DNA of 64,000 nt, from the NCBI GenBank assembly GCA_032622095.1, contig CP136069.1, forward strand, positions 11,672,036 through 11,736,035, read 5' to 3'. The stretch comes from Siphonodentalium dalli (Eukaryota; Mollusca; Scaphopoda; Gadilida; Siphonodentaliidae). This document shows, in pieces, positions 1-12,528 of the stretch (position 1 is its first letter; each line of letters begins with the position of its first letter). Made by a program: the position numbers and the translations under genes. The notes beneath the pieces were generated by a model. The model did no database searches. It worked only from the letters and a program-made list of their open reading frames with translations, and had not been told where the DNA came from.

Positions 1-132
1 TGAGAATACGGTCTGTTCGTTTACTGATTCTGCCAATTTCTGGTCTGTTCTTTTGCCGAACAAAGTCGTACGGGGACCAATCTGTAATCTGAATCCATAA
101 TCTGAATCGGATTTTAGCGAAATAACGCCACT

Positions 133-322
133 GGGGTCTGTAACACGCTCCGCTCTCCGCCCCTTTTTGCACTGCCCATATACGCCGCCTCTATATATGC
201 ACCTTCTTCGCGTTAATGGTAACATATAATGTTACCATTAACGCGAAGAAGGCGCGTATATAGATGCAGCGTATATGGGCAGTGCAAAAGGGGGGCGGAC
301 AGCGGAGCGTGTTACAGGCCCC
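133..322. repeat. ~190-bp near-perfect palindrome (foldback/MITE-like), copy 1
   Basis: Two arms of about 94 bp are inverted around position ~227. The innermost part (CGCGTTAATGGTAACAT and its complement) is perfect; the outer arms differ by a few bases and small indels. A single strand could fold into one long hairpin. No ORF is present. It resembles a foldback MITE, but no target-site duplication was identified. Confidence 0.85.
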
Positions 323-844
323 TGTGTGGGAGAGTGATTTGGGGGGCTAACCCCGGGATCTTCGAAAGGGCCAAGAGGCCCTTTCCTTAACCCCTCATTT
401 TACAATTTTTTTTAAGGCCCCTGTGGATAGCTGGGCTATCTTTATATGTCTATACATCCGAAGTGAGAACGTTGAGCTAATGGCTTCGTTCGCAAAGCGG
501 CAATCAACAGTACTTAGCGGTTTTTTTCATTGCATGTCGGCAACCATCATTGTTTTTATAACTGATCGCTGTCAGTGACTGTCCATAAGTGAAGTTCATT
601 TTGTTATTACAACTAAGACATTAAATCGCATGGAAAGAGCAATTGTGTGGGCTGCCTGACGTGAATATGTATTGGAAAATAACGTCATACGTAATGACAT
701 TAAATCTCAAGGAAACCCGCGAAAAAATAAAAAATAACATTTACTGTTTCAATGTTTTAAGTTATTTCCTTCATAAAAAAGAGTCTTCTTGATAAAGAAC
801 CCTCTCAATACTTGAATATAGAATTAACCTTTAAAAAGAAAAAT

Positions 845-935
845 CTTCGGAATAGCGAACATTCGGAATAGCGAACCTTCGGAGTAGTGAACCTTCGGAA
901 TAGTGAACCTTCGGAATAGCGAACCTTCGGAATAG
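845..935. repeat. 17-bp minisatellite, about 5-6 copies
   Basis: Repeats of CCTTCGGAATAGCGAA with G/T changes at two sites (GTAGTGAA, ATAGTGAA) sit just upstream of the ~777-bp repeat array. The same block occurs at 8811-8901 in the second duplication unit. Confidence 0.85.
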
Positions 936-940
936 AGACA

Positions 941-3900
941 TGTTCCCCGTTCGTGGACATTCAACAATTTGATTATTTGCATGGAAATATAAGTTTGAAA
1001 GGAGGGTTAGTCATATCAACAAATGCGAGTATTTCATTGAAAACAGATCGTGTCGCGAATGTCCACGAACGTCCAACGTCCGTCCAACTTCACAGCGATA
1101 TTCCCAAATATTTGATCACCCCCATTATCTCACAAACTGCAAGCATTATGATATGCTGATGATTTTCATTCGTTACACATCCGGTTACGCCCATGGCACC
1201 AGAAACGGGCCCTATAATTGGGCCAGAAGCATATATTTGAATGTCTGTTTGAATGTCTTTCGAAAGGTAAACAAATGGACGTTCGACTTAGAAAATTCTG
1301 TCTAAAGTTCGCCGTGAGTGCAGAGGGTAGAAGCAAAACAAGTGGATCAATAACCTTGAAATTTCGGTAGGGAAATCCTATGGAGCATAGATTATTCCCA
1401 CGCAATACCGCTTGGACCGAAACAAAGCGGTTCTACCTGTGCCTATATATGTGCGATTCGAGTCATCTGCCGGTAACCCCTTTTTAGATCCACAGTGTTG
1501 AACGTCCAACGTCCAATGTTTTTCAAAGTAAAAAACATTCGGAAAATTCTCTTAAATTTTTGTTAAAAATTTGTCTGTTTGAGAGCGCAAACTGGAAACT
1601 GGGTTTTTTTTTGTTGTTGTGGAAATTGTGCTGTGAAGTTAGATGGACGTTGGACGTTCGTGGACATTCAACAATTTGATTATTTGCATGGAAATATGTT
1701 TGCAAGGAGGGTGATTTTTTTAAATAAGAGTTGTGTGGGCACAAGGCAGCTGTTAGTCATATCAACAAATGCGAGTCTATGGTATTTCATTGAAAACAGA
1801 CCGTGTCGCGAATGTCCACGAACGTCCAACGTCCGTCCAACTTCACAGCGATATTCCCAAATATTTGATCACCCCCATTATCTCACAAACTGCAAGCATT
1901 ATGATATGCCGATGATTTTCATTCGTTACACATCCGGGTACGCCCATGGCACCCGAAACGGACCCTATAATTGGGCCAGAAGCATATATTTGAATGTCTG
2001 TTTGAATGTATTTCGAAAGGTAAACAAATGGACGTTCGACTTAGAAAATTCTGTCTAAAGTTCGCCGTGAGTGCAGAGGGTAGAGGCAAAACCAGTGGAT
2101 CAATAACCTTGAAATTTCGGTAGGGAAATCCTATGGAGCATAGATTATTCCCACGTAATACCGCTTGGACCGAAACAAAGCGGTTCTACCTGTGCCTATA
2201 TATGTGCGATTCGAGTCATCTGCCGGTAACCCCATTTTAGATCCACAGTGTTGAACGTCCAACGTCCAATGTTTTTCAAAGTAAAAAACATTCGGAAAAT
2301 TCTCTTAATTTTTTTTTTAAATTTGTCTGTTTGAGAGCGCGAATTAGGTCAAGAGAAGTCTCCTGATGCAAACTGGAAACTGCGTTTTTTTTTTTTTGGA
2401 AATTGTGCTGTGAAGTTAGACGGACGTTGGACGTTCGTGGACATTCAACAATTTGATTATTTGCATGGAAATATGTTTGCAAGGAGGGTGATTTTTTTAA
2501 ATAAGAGTTGTGTGGGCACAAGGCAGCTGTTAGTCATATCAACAAATGCGAGTCTATGGTATTTCATTGAAAACAGACCGTGTCGCGAATGTCCACGAAC
2601 GTCCAACGTCCGTCCAACTTCACAGCGATATTCCCAAATATTTGATCACCCCCATTATCTCACAAACTGCAAGCATTATGATATGCCGATGATTTTCATT
2701 CGTTACACATACGGATACGCCCATGGCACCCGAAACGGGCCCTATAATTGGGCCAGAAGCATATATTTGAATGTCTGTTTGAATGTCTTTCGAAAGGTAA
2801 ACAAATGGACGTTCGACTTAGAAAATTCTGTCTAAAGTTCGCCGTGAGTGCAGAGGGTAGAGGCAAAACCAGTGGATCAATAACCTTGAAATTTCGGTAT
2901 GGAAATCCTATGGAGCATAGATTATTCCCACGCAATACCGCTTGGACCGAAACAAAGCGGTTCTACCTGTGCATATATATGTGCGATTCGAGTCATCTGC
3001 CGGTAACCCCATGTTAGATCCACAGTGTTGAACGTCCAACGTCCAATGTTTTTCAAAGTAAAAAACATTCGGAAAATTCTCTTAAATGTTTTTTTTAAAT
3101 TTGTCTGTTTGAGAGCGCGAATTAGGTCAAGAGAAGTCTCCTGGTGCAAACTGGAAACTGCGTTTTTTTTTTGTGGAAATTGTGCTGTGAAGTTAGACGG
3201 ACGTTGGACGTTCGTGGACATTCAACAATTTGATTATTTGCATGGAAATATGTTTGCAAGGAGGGTGATTTTTTTAAATAAGAGTTTTGTGGGCACAAGG
3301 CAGCTGTTAGTCATATCAACAAATGCGAGTCTATGGTATTTCATTGAAAACAGACCGTGTCGCGAATGTCCACGAACGTCCAACGTCCGTCCAATTTCAC
3401 AGCGATATTCCCAAATATTTGATCACCCCCATTATCTCACAAACTGCAAGCATTATGATATGCCGATGATTTTCATTCGTTACACATCCGGGTACGCCCA
3501 TGGCACCCGAAACGGGCCCTATAATTGGGCCAGAAGCATATATTTGAATGTCTGTTTGAATGTCTTTCGAAAGGTAAACAAATGGACGTTCGACTTAGAA
3601 AATTCTGTCTAAAGTTCGCCGTGAGTGCAGAGGGTAGAGGCAAAACCAGTGGATCAATAACCTTGAAATTTCGGTAGGGAAATCCTATGGAGCATAGATT
3701 ATTCCCACGCAATACCGCTTGGACCGAAACAAAGCGGTTCTACCTGTGCCTATATATGTGCGATTCGAGTCATCTGCCGGTAACCCCATTTTAGATCCAG
3801 TGTTGAACGTCCAACGTCCAATGTTTTTCAAAGTAAAAAACATTCGGAAAATTCTCTTAAATGTTTTTTTAAAATTTGTCTGTTTGAGAGCGCGAATTAG

Positions 3901-5930
3901 GTCAAGAGAAGTCTCCTGGTGCAAACTGGAAACTGCGTTTTTTTTTTTTGGGAAATTGTGCTGTGAAGTTAGACGGACGTTGGACGTTCGTGGACATTCA
4001 ACAATTTGATTATTTGCATGGAAATATGTTTGCAAGGAGGGTGATTTTTTTAAATAAGAGTTGTGTGGGCACAAGGCAACTGTTAGTCATATCAACAAAT
4101 GCGAGTCTATGGTATTTCATTGAAAACAGACCGTGTCGCGAATGTCCACGAACGTCCAACGTCCGTCCAACTTCACAGCGATATTCCCAAATATTTGATC
4201 ACCCCCATTATCTCACAAACTGCAAGCATTATGATATGCCGATGATTTTCATTCGTTACACATCCGGGTACGCCCATGGCACCCGAAACGGGCCCTATAA
4301 TTGGGCCAGAAGCATATATTTGAATGTCTGTTTGAATGTCTTTCGAAAGGTAAACAAATGGACGTTCGACTTAGAAAATTCTGTCTAAAGTTCGCCGTGA
4401 GTGCAGAGGGTAGAGGCAAAACCAGTGGATCAATAACCTTGAAATTTCGGTAGGGAAATCCTATGGAGCATAGATTATTCCCACGCAATACCGCTTGGAC
4501 CGAAACAAAGCGGTTCTACCTGTGCCTATATATGTGCGATTCGAGTCATCTGCCGGTAACCCCATTTTAGATCCACAGTGTTGAACGTCCAACGTCCAAT
4601 GTTTTTCAAAGTAAAAAACATTCGGAAAATTCTCTTAAATTTTTTTTTTTTAATTTGTCTGTTTGAGAGCGCGAATTAGGTCAAGAGAAGTCTCCTGGTG
4701 CAAACTGGAAACTGCGTTTATTTTTTTTGTGGAAATTGTGCTGTGAAGTTAGACGGACGTTGGACGTTCGTGGACTTTCAACAATTTGATTATTTGCATG
4801 GAAATATGTTTGCAAGGAGGGTGATTTTTTTAAATAAGAGTTGTGTGGGCACAAGGCAGCTGTTAGTCATATCAACACATGCGAGTCTATGGTATTTCAT
4901 TGAAAACAGACCGTGTCGCGAATGTCCACGAACGTCCAACGTCCGTCCAACTTCACAGCGATATTCCCAAATATTTGATCACCCCCATTATCTCACAAAC
5001 TGCAAGCATTATGATATGCCGATGATTTTCATTCGTTAGACATCCGGGTACGCCCATGGCACCCGAAACGGGCCCTATAATTGGGCCAGAAGCATATATT
5101 TGAATGTCTGTTTGAATGTCTTTCGAAAGGTAAACAAATGGACGTTCGACTTAGAAAATTCTGTCTAAAGTTCGCCGTGAGTGCAGAGGGTAGAGGCAAA
5201 ACCAGTGGATCAATAACCTTGAAATTTCGGTAGGGAAATCCTATGGAGCATAGATTATTCCCACGCAATACCGCTTGGACCGAAACAAAGCGGTTCTACC
5301 TGTGCCTATATATGTGCGATTCGAGTCATCTGCCGGTAACCCCATTTTAGATCCACAGTGTTGAACGTCCAACGTCCAATGTTTTTCAAAGTAAAAAACA
5401 TTCGGAAAATTCTCTTAAATATTTGTTAAAAATTTGTCTGTTTGAGAGCGCGAATTAGGTCAAGAGAAGTCTCCTGGTGCAAACTGGAAACTGGGTTTTT
5501 TTTTTGTGTGGAAATTGTGCTGTGAAGTTAGACGGACGTTGGACGTTCGTGGACATTCAACAATTTGATTATTTGCATGGAAATATGTTTGCAAGGAGGG
5601 TGATTTTTTTAAATAAGAGTTGTGTGGGCACAAGGCAGCTGTTAGTCATATCAACAAATGCGAGTCTATGGTATTTCATTGAAAACAGACCGTGTCGCAA
5701 ATGTCCACGAACGTCCAACGTCCGTCCAACTTCACAGCGATATTCCCAATTATTTGATCACCCCCATTATCTCACAAACTGCAAGCATTATGATATGCCG
5801 ATGATTTTCATTCGTTACACATCCGGGTACGCCCATGGCACCCGAAACGGGCCCTATAATTGGGCCAGAAGCATATATTTGAATGTCTGTTTGAATTTTT
5901 TTCGAAAGGTAAACAAATGGACGTTCGACA
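941..5930. repeat. Tandem array of ~777-bp repeats (about 6.5 units)
   Basis: The landmark GGAAATTGTGCTGTGAAGTT recurs at 1621, 2398, 3175, 3951, 4731 and 5510, a spacing of 776-780 bp. The first unit (941-1620) is a shorter divergent variant and the last is cut at 5930. Units are nearly identical, differing mainly in T-tract length and single bases. Each unit has open frames of 80-195 codons on both strands, but they lack any known domain and their ends shift with poly-T indels, so I read this as a non-coding satellite. Each unit contains a long stem-loop. Confidence 0.92.
1631..1848. repeat. Stem-loop inside the ~777-bp repeat (representative copy)
   Basis: A ~40-bp arm at 1631-1670 (starts CTGTGAAGTTAGATGGACG) is inverted at 1809-1848 (ends CGTCCGTCCAACTTCACAG), with a ~138-bp loop. 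The same pair is present in every full unit, so the array carries one potential hairpin about every 777 bp. A shorter related block (GAACGTCCAACGTCCAATG) lies once more per unit, near 1501-1520. Confidence 0.8.
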
Positions 5931-7965
5931 ATTGAATAGCGCCAATTTCATTGGCTGCTATTTAAGATCGGCAAATACCAGTACAGTTGTTTAAAAAATA
6001 GATGTCATATTTGCTTAGTTTTGATAATACAAACCATAATATTTTACAAACGTGAAAACTGTTTGAAGTATTGCTATTTCTACAGTTCTTTCTACATAAT
6101 AAACCATCTGGAAGGAAGTCAGTTGCTATGTAGAAGTTGACGTCATCTTGTCGTTCTCTGACAAGAGATTTGCAGTAAACGCAGTCAACAGGCATTGTGC
6201 TGAATTGAGGAATGAATGAAAATCGGATAGCTGCCCAGAGTCGTAATTTCGCTAAAATCCGGATTGAGAATCCGAAGCCGATTACGGGGGCGGGGCTAAT
6301 TCCCGATTCTAGGTCATATTTTGAAATCCACGTGGTCTCCGAAACTCTCTCCCAGCGTCAAACATGGCTCATGTATTTGACACAAGTATCATTTGTATCT
6401 TATATTTATAAAGTGCATGTTTGTTGTGAAAGTCATACTTTTCTTCTATGTGTGTATACACGGCACATAATTTGCTGCCAATCCGACTTAATCGCATCTT
6501 TTTTTTTCAAGTTAAAGTTTGTTTATTGATGATGGCAAGCATATCTAAACATGACAGCTCTAGGCCTCCTGAATCAAATTCCGAAGATGTTGTGAAGAAC
6601 ACACGAAACTTGTCAGTTGAACAGGGACGTGCCGAAAGGGGTTCATTGTGTGTCTCGACCCACACCCCGAACTTTGATACAATTTGCTAAGCTGTGCAGT
6701 CATTCATACGTGAGGAAAATCAGGATTATTTTGACTAACTGTTTCAAATAATGATACGTACAAGCCAACAAACGCAACAAACAAACCTGATTTTAAATAA
6801 ATACATATACAAACTTATGACTAACCCGGAGAGGGGATGTCCAGTGATCTGTATATATGTTCAACTTGTTTTGGTAGTCATGTTGCTTTGCCATTACTAA
6901 TTATTTATTTTTTCAGTGTAATAACATATGGGAGAGGGGGGTACCATTAAGTGAGTCAGTACTTGTCCCCAAATTCCTTTGTATGTATAAACAAATGTAT
7001 GTGTTATATATCATGTGTTATCTAAATTTGACATATATTTGAAATAAATATATCTAAACTAAACTTTGGTACATTCCAGCAGTCGGAAATTTCATGCATG
7101 ACACAACATTAGTTGGACATTAATTTGACACCATATATAGGTTGGCATTGTTCTCATTGTTTGATTTTTTTCAACCAGTAAAAGTTGGTAATTTTCCAAT
7201 CTTAGTGTTTGTCAGATTGGATATTTCCAAGGGGAGCAAATTGAATTCTGCGAACCTGTGAGATTGATGTTTGGTTCAATGGGGGGGGGGGGTGCAGTTG
7301 GCCGCAAATTTGAGGAAACTTCTAGCCACGTCCCTAGAACATGTGTCTGTTGTCTATACAGAGACTATTGTGCAAAACGACTGCATTTAACGAAACAAAA
7401 CATGTTAAACATGAAATTGCTATAACTTTAAGACTAGATGATAGTACATACGTGTATCTGATAATCCATCGATACCATATAATCCTACTATTTCTTGAAT
7501 AAGTAGAAACATTATAATAACGAACACAGCAGAAGACATATCCTCGCAGGTTCATATGAACTCGGTCAATGGTGACGTATCCGCCGAATTCGAAATTGAC
7601 ATGCGTTCGGGCGGTATTTTAAGGATGGAATTATGAAATGGACATATGAAAGTGACAATCAACAATGATTTGCAATTGCTTCGCCATCAACCGAAGTTCT
7701 CCCCAGCGTTACTATCAATAGCGTTATTATTTGGCTAATTTCAGTAATATTCTCCCAGTTTACATTCAATAAAACAAATTTGTCTCCGCATTTAAAATTC
7801 TTTGATATAGATCGTTTATATTCTGCAATAATTTGTACACAAGAGACGGATTCTTATGTTTTATTGTGTTTTTAAACTCTGAGGTGGCGAAATCTCGGTT
7901 TGTTTACATTACGAACATTTGAGTCCGTAATCGGAATCCGAATCCGAATCGGATTACCACGAAAT
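5931..7965. other. Gene-free interval between the two duplication units
   Basis: No convincing coding sequence. It holds a stretch near 6230-6300 that is an inverted, diverged echo of the CGAAATAACG-bearing sequence at 110-130, a 12-G tract at 7281-7292, and a dispersed repeat at about 7437-7720 that recurs diverged at 36795-37015. The short open frames lack domain features. Confidence 0.6.
7437..7720. repeat. Dispersed repeat shared with 36795-37015
   Basis: The two stretches share ordered blocks such as GATAATCCAT, CAGCAGAAGA, GCAGGTTCA and GAACTCGGTCAATG at similar spacing, followed by CCCAGCG. Clearly diverged and not obviously coding. Confidence 0.6.
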
Positions 7966-8097
7966 TGAGAATACGGTCTGTTCGTTTACTGATTCTGCCA
8001 ATTTCTGGTCTGTTCTTTTGCCGAACAAAGTCGTACGGGGACCAATCTGTAATCTGAATCCATAATCTGAATCGGATTTTAGCGAAATAACGCCACT

Positions 8098-8288
8098 GGG
8101 GTCTGTAACACGCTCCGCTCTCCGCCCCCTTTTTGCACTGCCCATATACGCCGCCTCTATATATGCACCTTCTTCGCGTTAATGGTAACATATAATGTTA
8201 CCATTAACGCGAAGAAGGCGCGTATATAGATGCAGCGTATATGGGCAGTGCAAAAGGGGGGCGGACAGCGGAGCGTGTTACAGGCCCC
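8098..8288. repeat. ~190-bp palindrome, copy 2
   Basis: Copy of the 133-322 palindrome carried in the second unit of the 7.97-kb duplication, with the same arms and centre and one extra C in the left arm. Confidence 0.85.
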
Positions 8289-8810
8289 TGTGTGGGAGAG
8301 TGATTTGGGGGGCTAACCCCGGGATCTTCGAAAGGGCCAAGAGGCCCTTTCCTTAACCCCTCATTTTACAATTTTTTTTAAGGCCCCTGTGGATAGCTGG
8401 GCTATCTTTATATGTCTATACATCCGAAGTGAGAACGTTGAGCTAATGGCTTCGTTCGCAAAGCGGCAATCAACAGTACTTAGCGGTTTTTTTCATTGCA
8501 TGTCGGCAACCATCATTGTTTTTATAACTGATCGCTGTCAGTGACTGTCCATAAGTGAAGTTCATTTTGTTATTACAACTAAGACATTAAATCGCATGGA
8601 AAGAGCAATTGTGTGGGCTGCCTGACGTGAATATGTATTGGAAAATAACGTCATACGTAATGACATTAAATCTCAAGGAAACCCGCGAAAAAATAAAAAA
8701 TAACATTTACTGTTTCAATGTTTTAAGTTATTTCCTTCATAAAAAAGAGTCTTCTTGATAAAGAACCCTCTCAATACTTGAATATAGAATTAACCTTTAA
8801 AAAAAAAAAT

Positions 8811-8901
8811 CTTCGGAATAGCGAACATTCGGAATAGCGAACCTTCGGAGTAGTGAACCTTCGGAATAGTGAACCTTCGGAATAGCGAACCTTCGGAATA
8901 G
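8811..8901. repeat. 17-bp minisatellite, copy in second unit
   Basis: Same CCTTCGGAATAGCGAA repeats as at 845-935, duplicated with the 7.97-kb unit. Confidence 0.83.
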
Positions 8902-8906
8902 AGACA

Positions 8907-10070
8907 TGTTCCCCGTTCGTGGACATTCAACAATTTGATTATTTGCATGGAAATATAAGTTTGAAAGGAGGGTTAGTCATATCAACAAATGCGAGTATTT
9001 CATTGAAAACAGATCGTGTCGCGAATGTCCACGAACGTCCAACGTCCGTCCAACTTCACAGCGATATTCCCAAATATTTGATCACCCCCATTATCTCACA
9101 AACTGCAAGCATTATGATATGCTGATGATTTTCATTCGTTACACATCCGGTTACGCCCATGGCACCAGAAACGGGCCTTATAATTGGGCCAGAAGCATAT
9201 ATTTGAATGTCTGTTTGAATGTCTTTCGAAAGGTAAACAAATGGACGTTCGACTTAGAAAATTCTGTCTAAAGTTCGCCGTGAGTGCAGAGGGTAGAGGC
9301 AAAACCAGTGGATCAATAACCTTGAAATTTCGGTAGGGAAATCCTATGGAGCATAGATTATTCCCACGCAATACCGCTTGGACCGAAACAAAGCGGTTCT
9401 ACCTGTGCCTATATATGTGCGATTCGAGTCATCTGCCGGTAACCCCTTTTTAGATCCACAGTGTTGAACGTCCAACGTCCAATGTTTTTCAAAGTAAAAA
9501 ACATTCGGAAAATTCTCTTAAATTTTTGTTAAAAATTTGTCTGTTTGAGAGCGCGAATTAGGTCAAGAGAAGTCTCCTGGTGCAAACTGGAAACTGGGTT
9601 TTTTTTTTTTGTGGAAATTGTGCTGTGAAGTTAGACGGACGTTGGACGTTCGTGGACATTCAACAATTTGATTATTTGCATGGAAATATGTTTGCAAGGA
9701 GGGTGATTTTTTTAAATAAGAGTTGTGTGGGCACAAGGCAGCTGTTAGTCATATCAACAAATGCGAGTCTATGGTATTTCATTGAAAACAGACCGTGTCG
9801 CAAATGTCCACGAACGTCCAACGTCCGTCCAACTTCACAGCGATATTCCCAAATATTTGATCACCCCCATTATCTCACAAACTGCAAGCATTATGATATG
9901 CCGATGATTTTCATTCGTTACACATCCGGGTACGCCCATGGCACCCGAAACGGGCCCTATAATTGGGCCAGAAGCATATATTTGAATGTCTGTTTGAATG
10001 TCTTTCGAAAGGTAAACAAATGGACGTTCGACTTAGAAAATTCTGTCTAAAGTTCGCCGTGAGTGCAGAG
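8907..10070. repeat. Second array of ~777-bp repeats (about 1.5 units)
   Basis: Contains the short first-unit variant and then a full-type unit beginning at 9613, cut at 10070 by the junction with the 2.4-kb TIR element. It is nearly identical to the corresponding units at 941-2060. Confidence 0.88.
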
Positions 10071-12498
10071 TTTTTCATCTAAACAATGAATGCTAGCCTT
10101 ATTACCTCACCATATATTTTCAGTCGGTACTCCCCGCCACAAGTTGACGCCAAAAGTTCCCTGTGTCGGTGTATCTAAATCCTTTAATCGGACATTTCTA
10201 AACTGTCTAATGTTGGTGACCTCGATAAGTCGTCCATCTTCACGTTCTTGTTGACATTTTACACAAGGCCACGTGCTCGGAAGAACTACTGGGTAATTTA
10301 CTACGTCCGGTTTGGCCTATATTCCATTTCACGAATAACCGTTAACTGATTTCAAGATTTTATTGTTAGCAAACCATTAAAGCGGTGTGAGTGTGTAATA
10401 TAGTGAAACATCCTAGTTGAACCAAGCGAACAATATAACTTCTGTCTTGTGTATATAGTATTACAGCATATATAGTGTTAAATGTTAGTAATTATGTAGG
10501 CCTTGAAGATTTACCTGCATATCTATAGCTACATGTAGGAAGGCCTACATACAAAATCTCATTTTATGGTATATGTGGCTTTGTAGATGTTCGCCAATCG
10601 CCATGGCTGCATGCATGTGTCATAGACATGATACCTATTAGTATTCATCGTATTTTGTTTCTTTTTATTGGCTTGGTATGCAAACTGACATTAAATTGGA
10701 CATTTTCGACAAATTTGTTGTTAGATCGGACAATGGAATATTTAAGTCATCTATATGGACGAAGGAACGATCACTAGATCTTATTGAACCATGCACGATG
10801 GCCAGCGACTGATAAGTTCACACCGACTGACATGCCCGCAGCAGTTTTTATCTCAAATAAATTGTTATCAAAAGTTCAAAACACATATTTCTGGCCGAGA
10901 AATAAGCAGAGTAAGTGTGATCATCATTTATCCACGCACTCAAGGCTTGACAAATGTGGACCTGGTTTCTATTCGACACAAGCATGGAACATTGATATAA
11001 ATCTATAAGTTTCATTTTTGTCTAACAAACGGACAACTTTAATAGCTTCAAATTTTCGCGTGACGGTAATGACGGGGTACAGGGATGTCGATTTTTGATA
11101 TTTTTTATATATATCAGCAAAACAAAAATTACATATATCATTGAAAGATGCATCTCCTGAATATACGGGATATGAAGATCACTCCGTTTTATCCGGAAAT
11201 GTATCTGCTAACCGATAAAACAATCACACTTCTTATAATTTCACTTTTAACAAATCGTGTGGTGGGTGAGAGACATCTCATTTGAGTTATTATGGGTATA
11301 AAGGGACGTCAAAAAATCTCAATAAAACTATATATAGATGTTCATCGAGCGTTGGCTCATAACGCAAAACATAGACTGCATGGTTAGTTTGGTTTTCTGA
11401 CATTTACGACAATTTTGTCGCATAAAATAAATAAAAATACGATAAGAAACTGGAAATGTTTATGCACATTCCGGACGGGATATATGTCCCTGGCACATAT
11501 TTGAAATTTCACGGAAAATATGAAAGATAACAAAGTTATAGCCTAGTTAGTTTTATAGACCCGTTCTAAATATCCCATAGAAAATGCATGCCGACGATAA
11601 GCATGCAGGGGTGCGTAGAAATACCAAGCAGAACCAAGTTGGATAAAACTAAGGCGGAAAATGACACTTAAATCATGTTTTGTGCTGTATAATGGAGAAA
11701 TAAACCATAATAATGCAACATGACGTGATTTTATTTGAGTTTTGTTGACTATATAGCGAGCGTAAATAAAAAAAAAAACAGTGCGGCGATCGCGAAAACT
11801 TTTCAGCTTGGTAGGCCTATTTTGTCATTTACAGATCGCTGTGTTTGGATACTTTCCGTCCCAGAACGCAACATAAGCTCCATCCTGAGTTCAGTCTCCT
11901 ACACAGGACTTACCATGCTAGCACCTACATGGAATGTGAAGCAATGTCGTATTTATTTATTTTAGAAGCAAATTTGATACATCCTATATATACATATTTA
12001 TTTTAGATTTTTGTAGGTTACAGCTAATTCTGCATTATTCTGAGAAACATAAATGTCCATATTCGTTTGAAAATGGTCTAGGTCAAGCCAGAATGAATTA
12101 TTATTATTTATTATTATTACAAAACACTTCTATAAAAAAAATACACGTGCCTGCAGCCGCAGCGTTACGACATCTCTTCGCGCGGAGACTAAACTATGTC
12201 TGCAGCTTGAACGCAACAGTCAATAGTTATTCGTGAAATGGACTATAGGCCAAACCGAACGTAGTAAATTACCCAGTAGTTCTTCCGAGCACGTGGCCTT
12301 GTGTAAAATGTCAACAAGAACGTGAAGGTGGACGACTTATCGAGGTCACCAACATTAGACAGTTTAAAAATGTCCGATTAAAGGATTTAGATACACCGAC
12401 ACATGCAGGGAACTTTTGGCGTCAACTTGTGGCGGGGAGTACCGACTGAAAATATATGGTGAGATAGTAAGGCCAGCATTCATTGTTTAGTTGAAAAA
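10071..12498. mobile_element. 2.4-kb DNA element with ~270-bp TIRs, copy 1
   Basis: The left arm (10071 to about 10345, starts TTTTTCATCTAAACAATGAA) is matched in inverse orientation by the right arm (about 12222 to 12498), with over 90% identity by eye. The ~1.87-kb interior has only short open frames, such as 10784-11008, with no family I recognise and no transposase motif, so it looks non-autonomous. It abuts the truncated ~777-bp array on the left. The first exon of the YR pseudogene starts 30 bp past its right end. No target-site duplication could be confirmed. Confidence 0.82.
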
Positions 12499-12528
12499 TG
12501 TTGTGAAATAGATACCTCAACGCAGGGT

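Larger units (their letters stand above)
1..7965. repeat. First unit of a ~7.97-kb tandem segmental duplication
   Basis: The sequence from position 1 is repeated from 7966 onward with only scattered substitutions and single-base indels; for example the small open frame at 953-1159 recurs at 8919-9125 with the same translation. The unit holds a palindrome (133-322), a 17-bp minisatellite (845-935), an array of ~777-bp repeats (941-5930) and a ~2-kb tail without recognisable genes (5931-7965). The near-identity implies a recent duplication. The true left end may lie outside the window. Confidence 0.9.
7966..10070. repeat. Second, truncated unit of the ~7.97-kb duplication
   Basis: This repeats the start of the window (palindrome, minisatellite, first short copy and part of a full copy of the ~777-bp repeat). 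It stops abruptly at 10070, in the middle of a repeat unit, where the 2.4-kb TIR element begins. The truncation point falls just after a GTGAGTGCAGAG that is internal to the other repeat units. Confidence 0.88.

Noticed and set aside
1579-5935. Family of 110-195-codon open frames repeated in each ~777-bp unit
   Set aside because: They exist because the repeat units are nearly identical. Their starts depend on poly-T length and there are competing open frames on the other strand. No domain or codon evidence.
10784-11008. Possible transposase in the 2.4-kb TIR element
   Set aside because: The frames are short and overlap each other, with no transposase motif or similarity I recognise, so the element is called non-autonomous.
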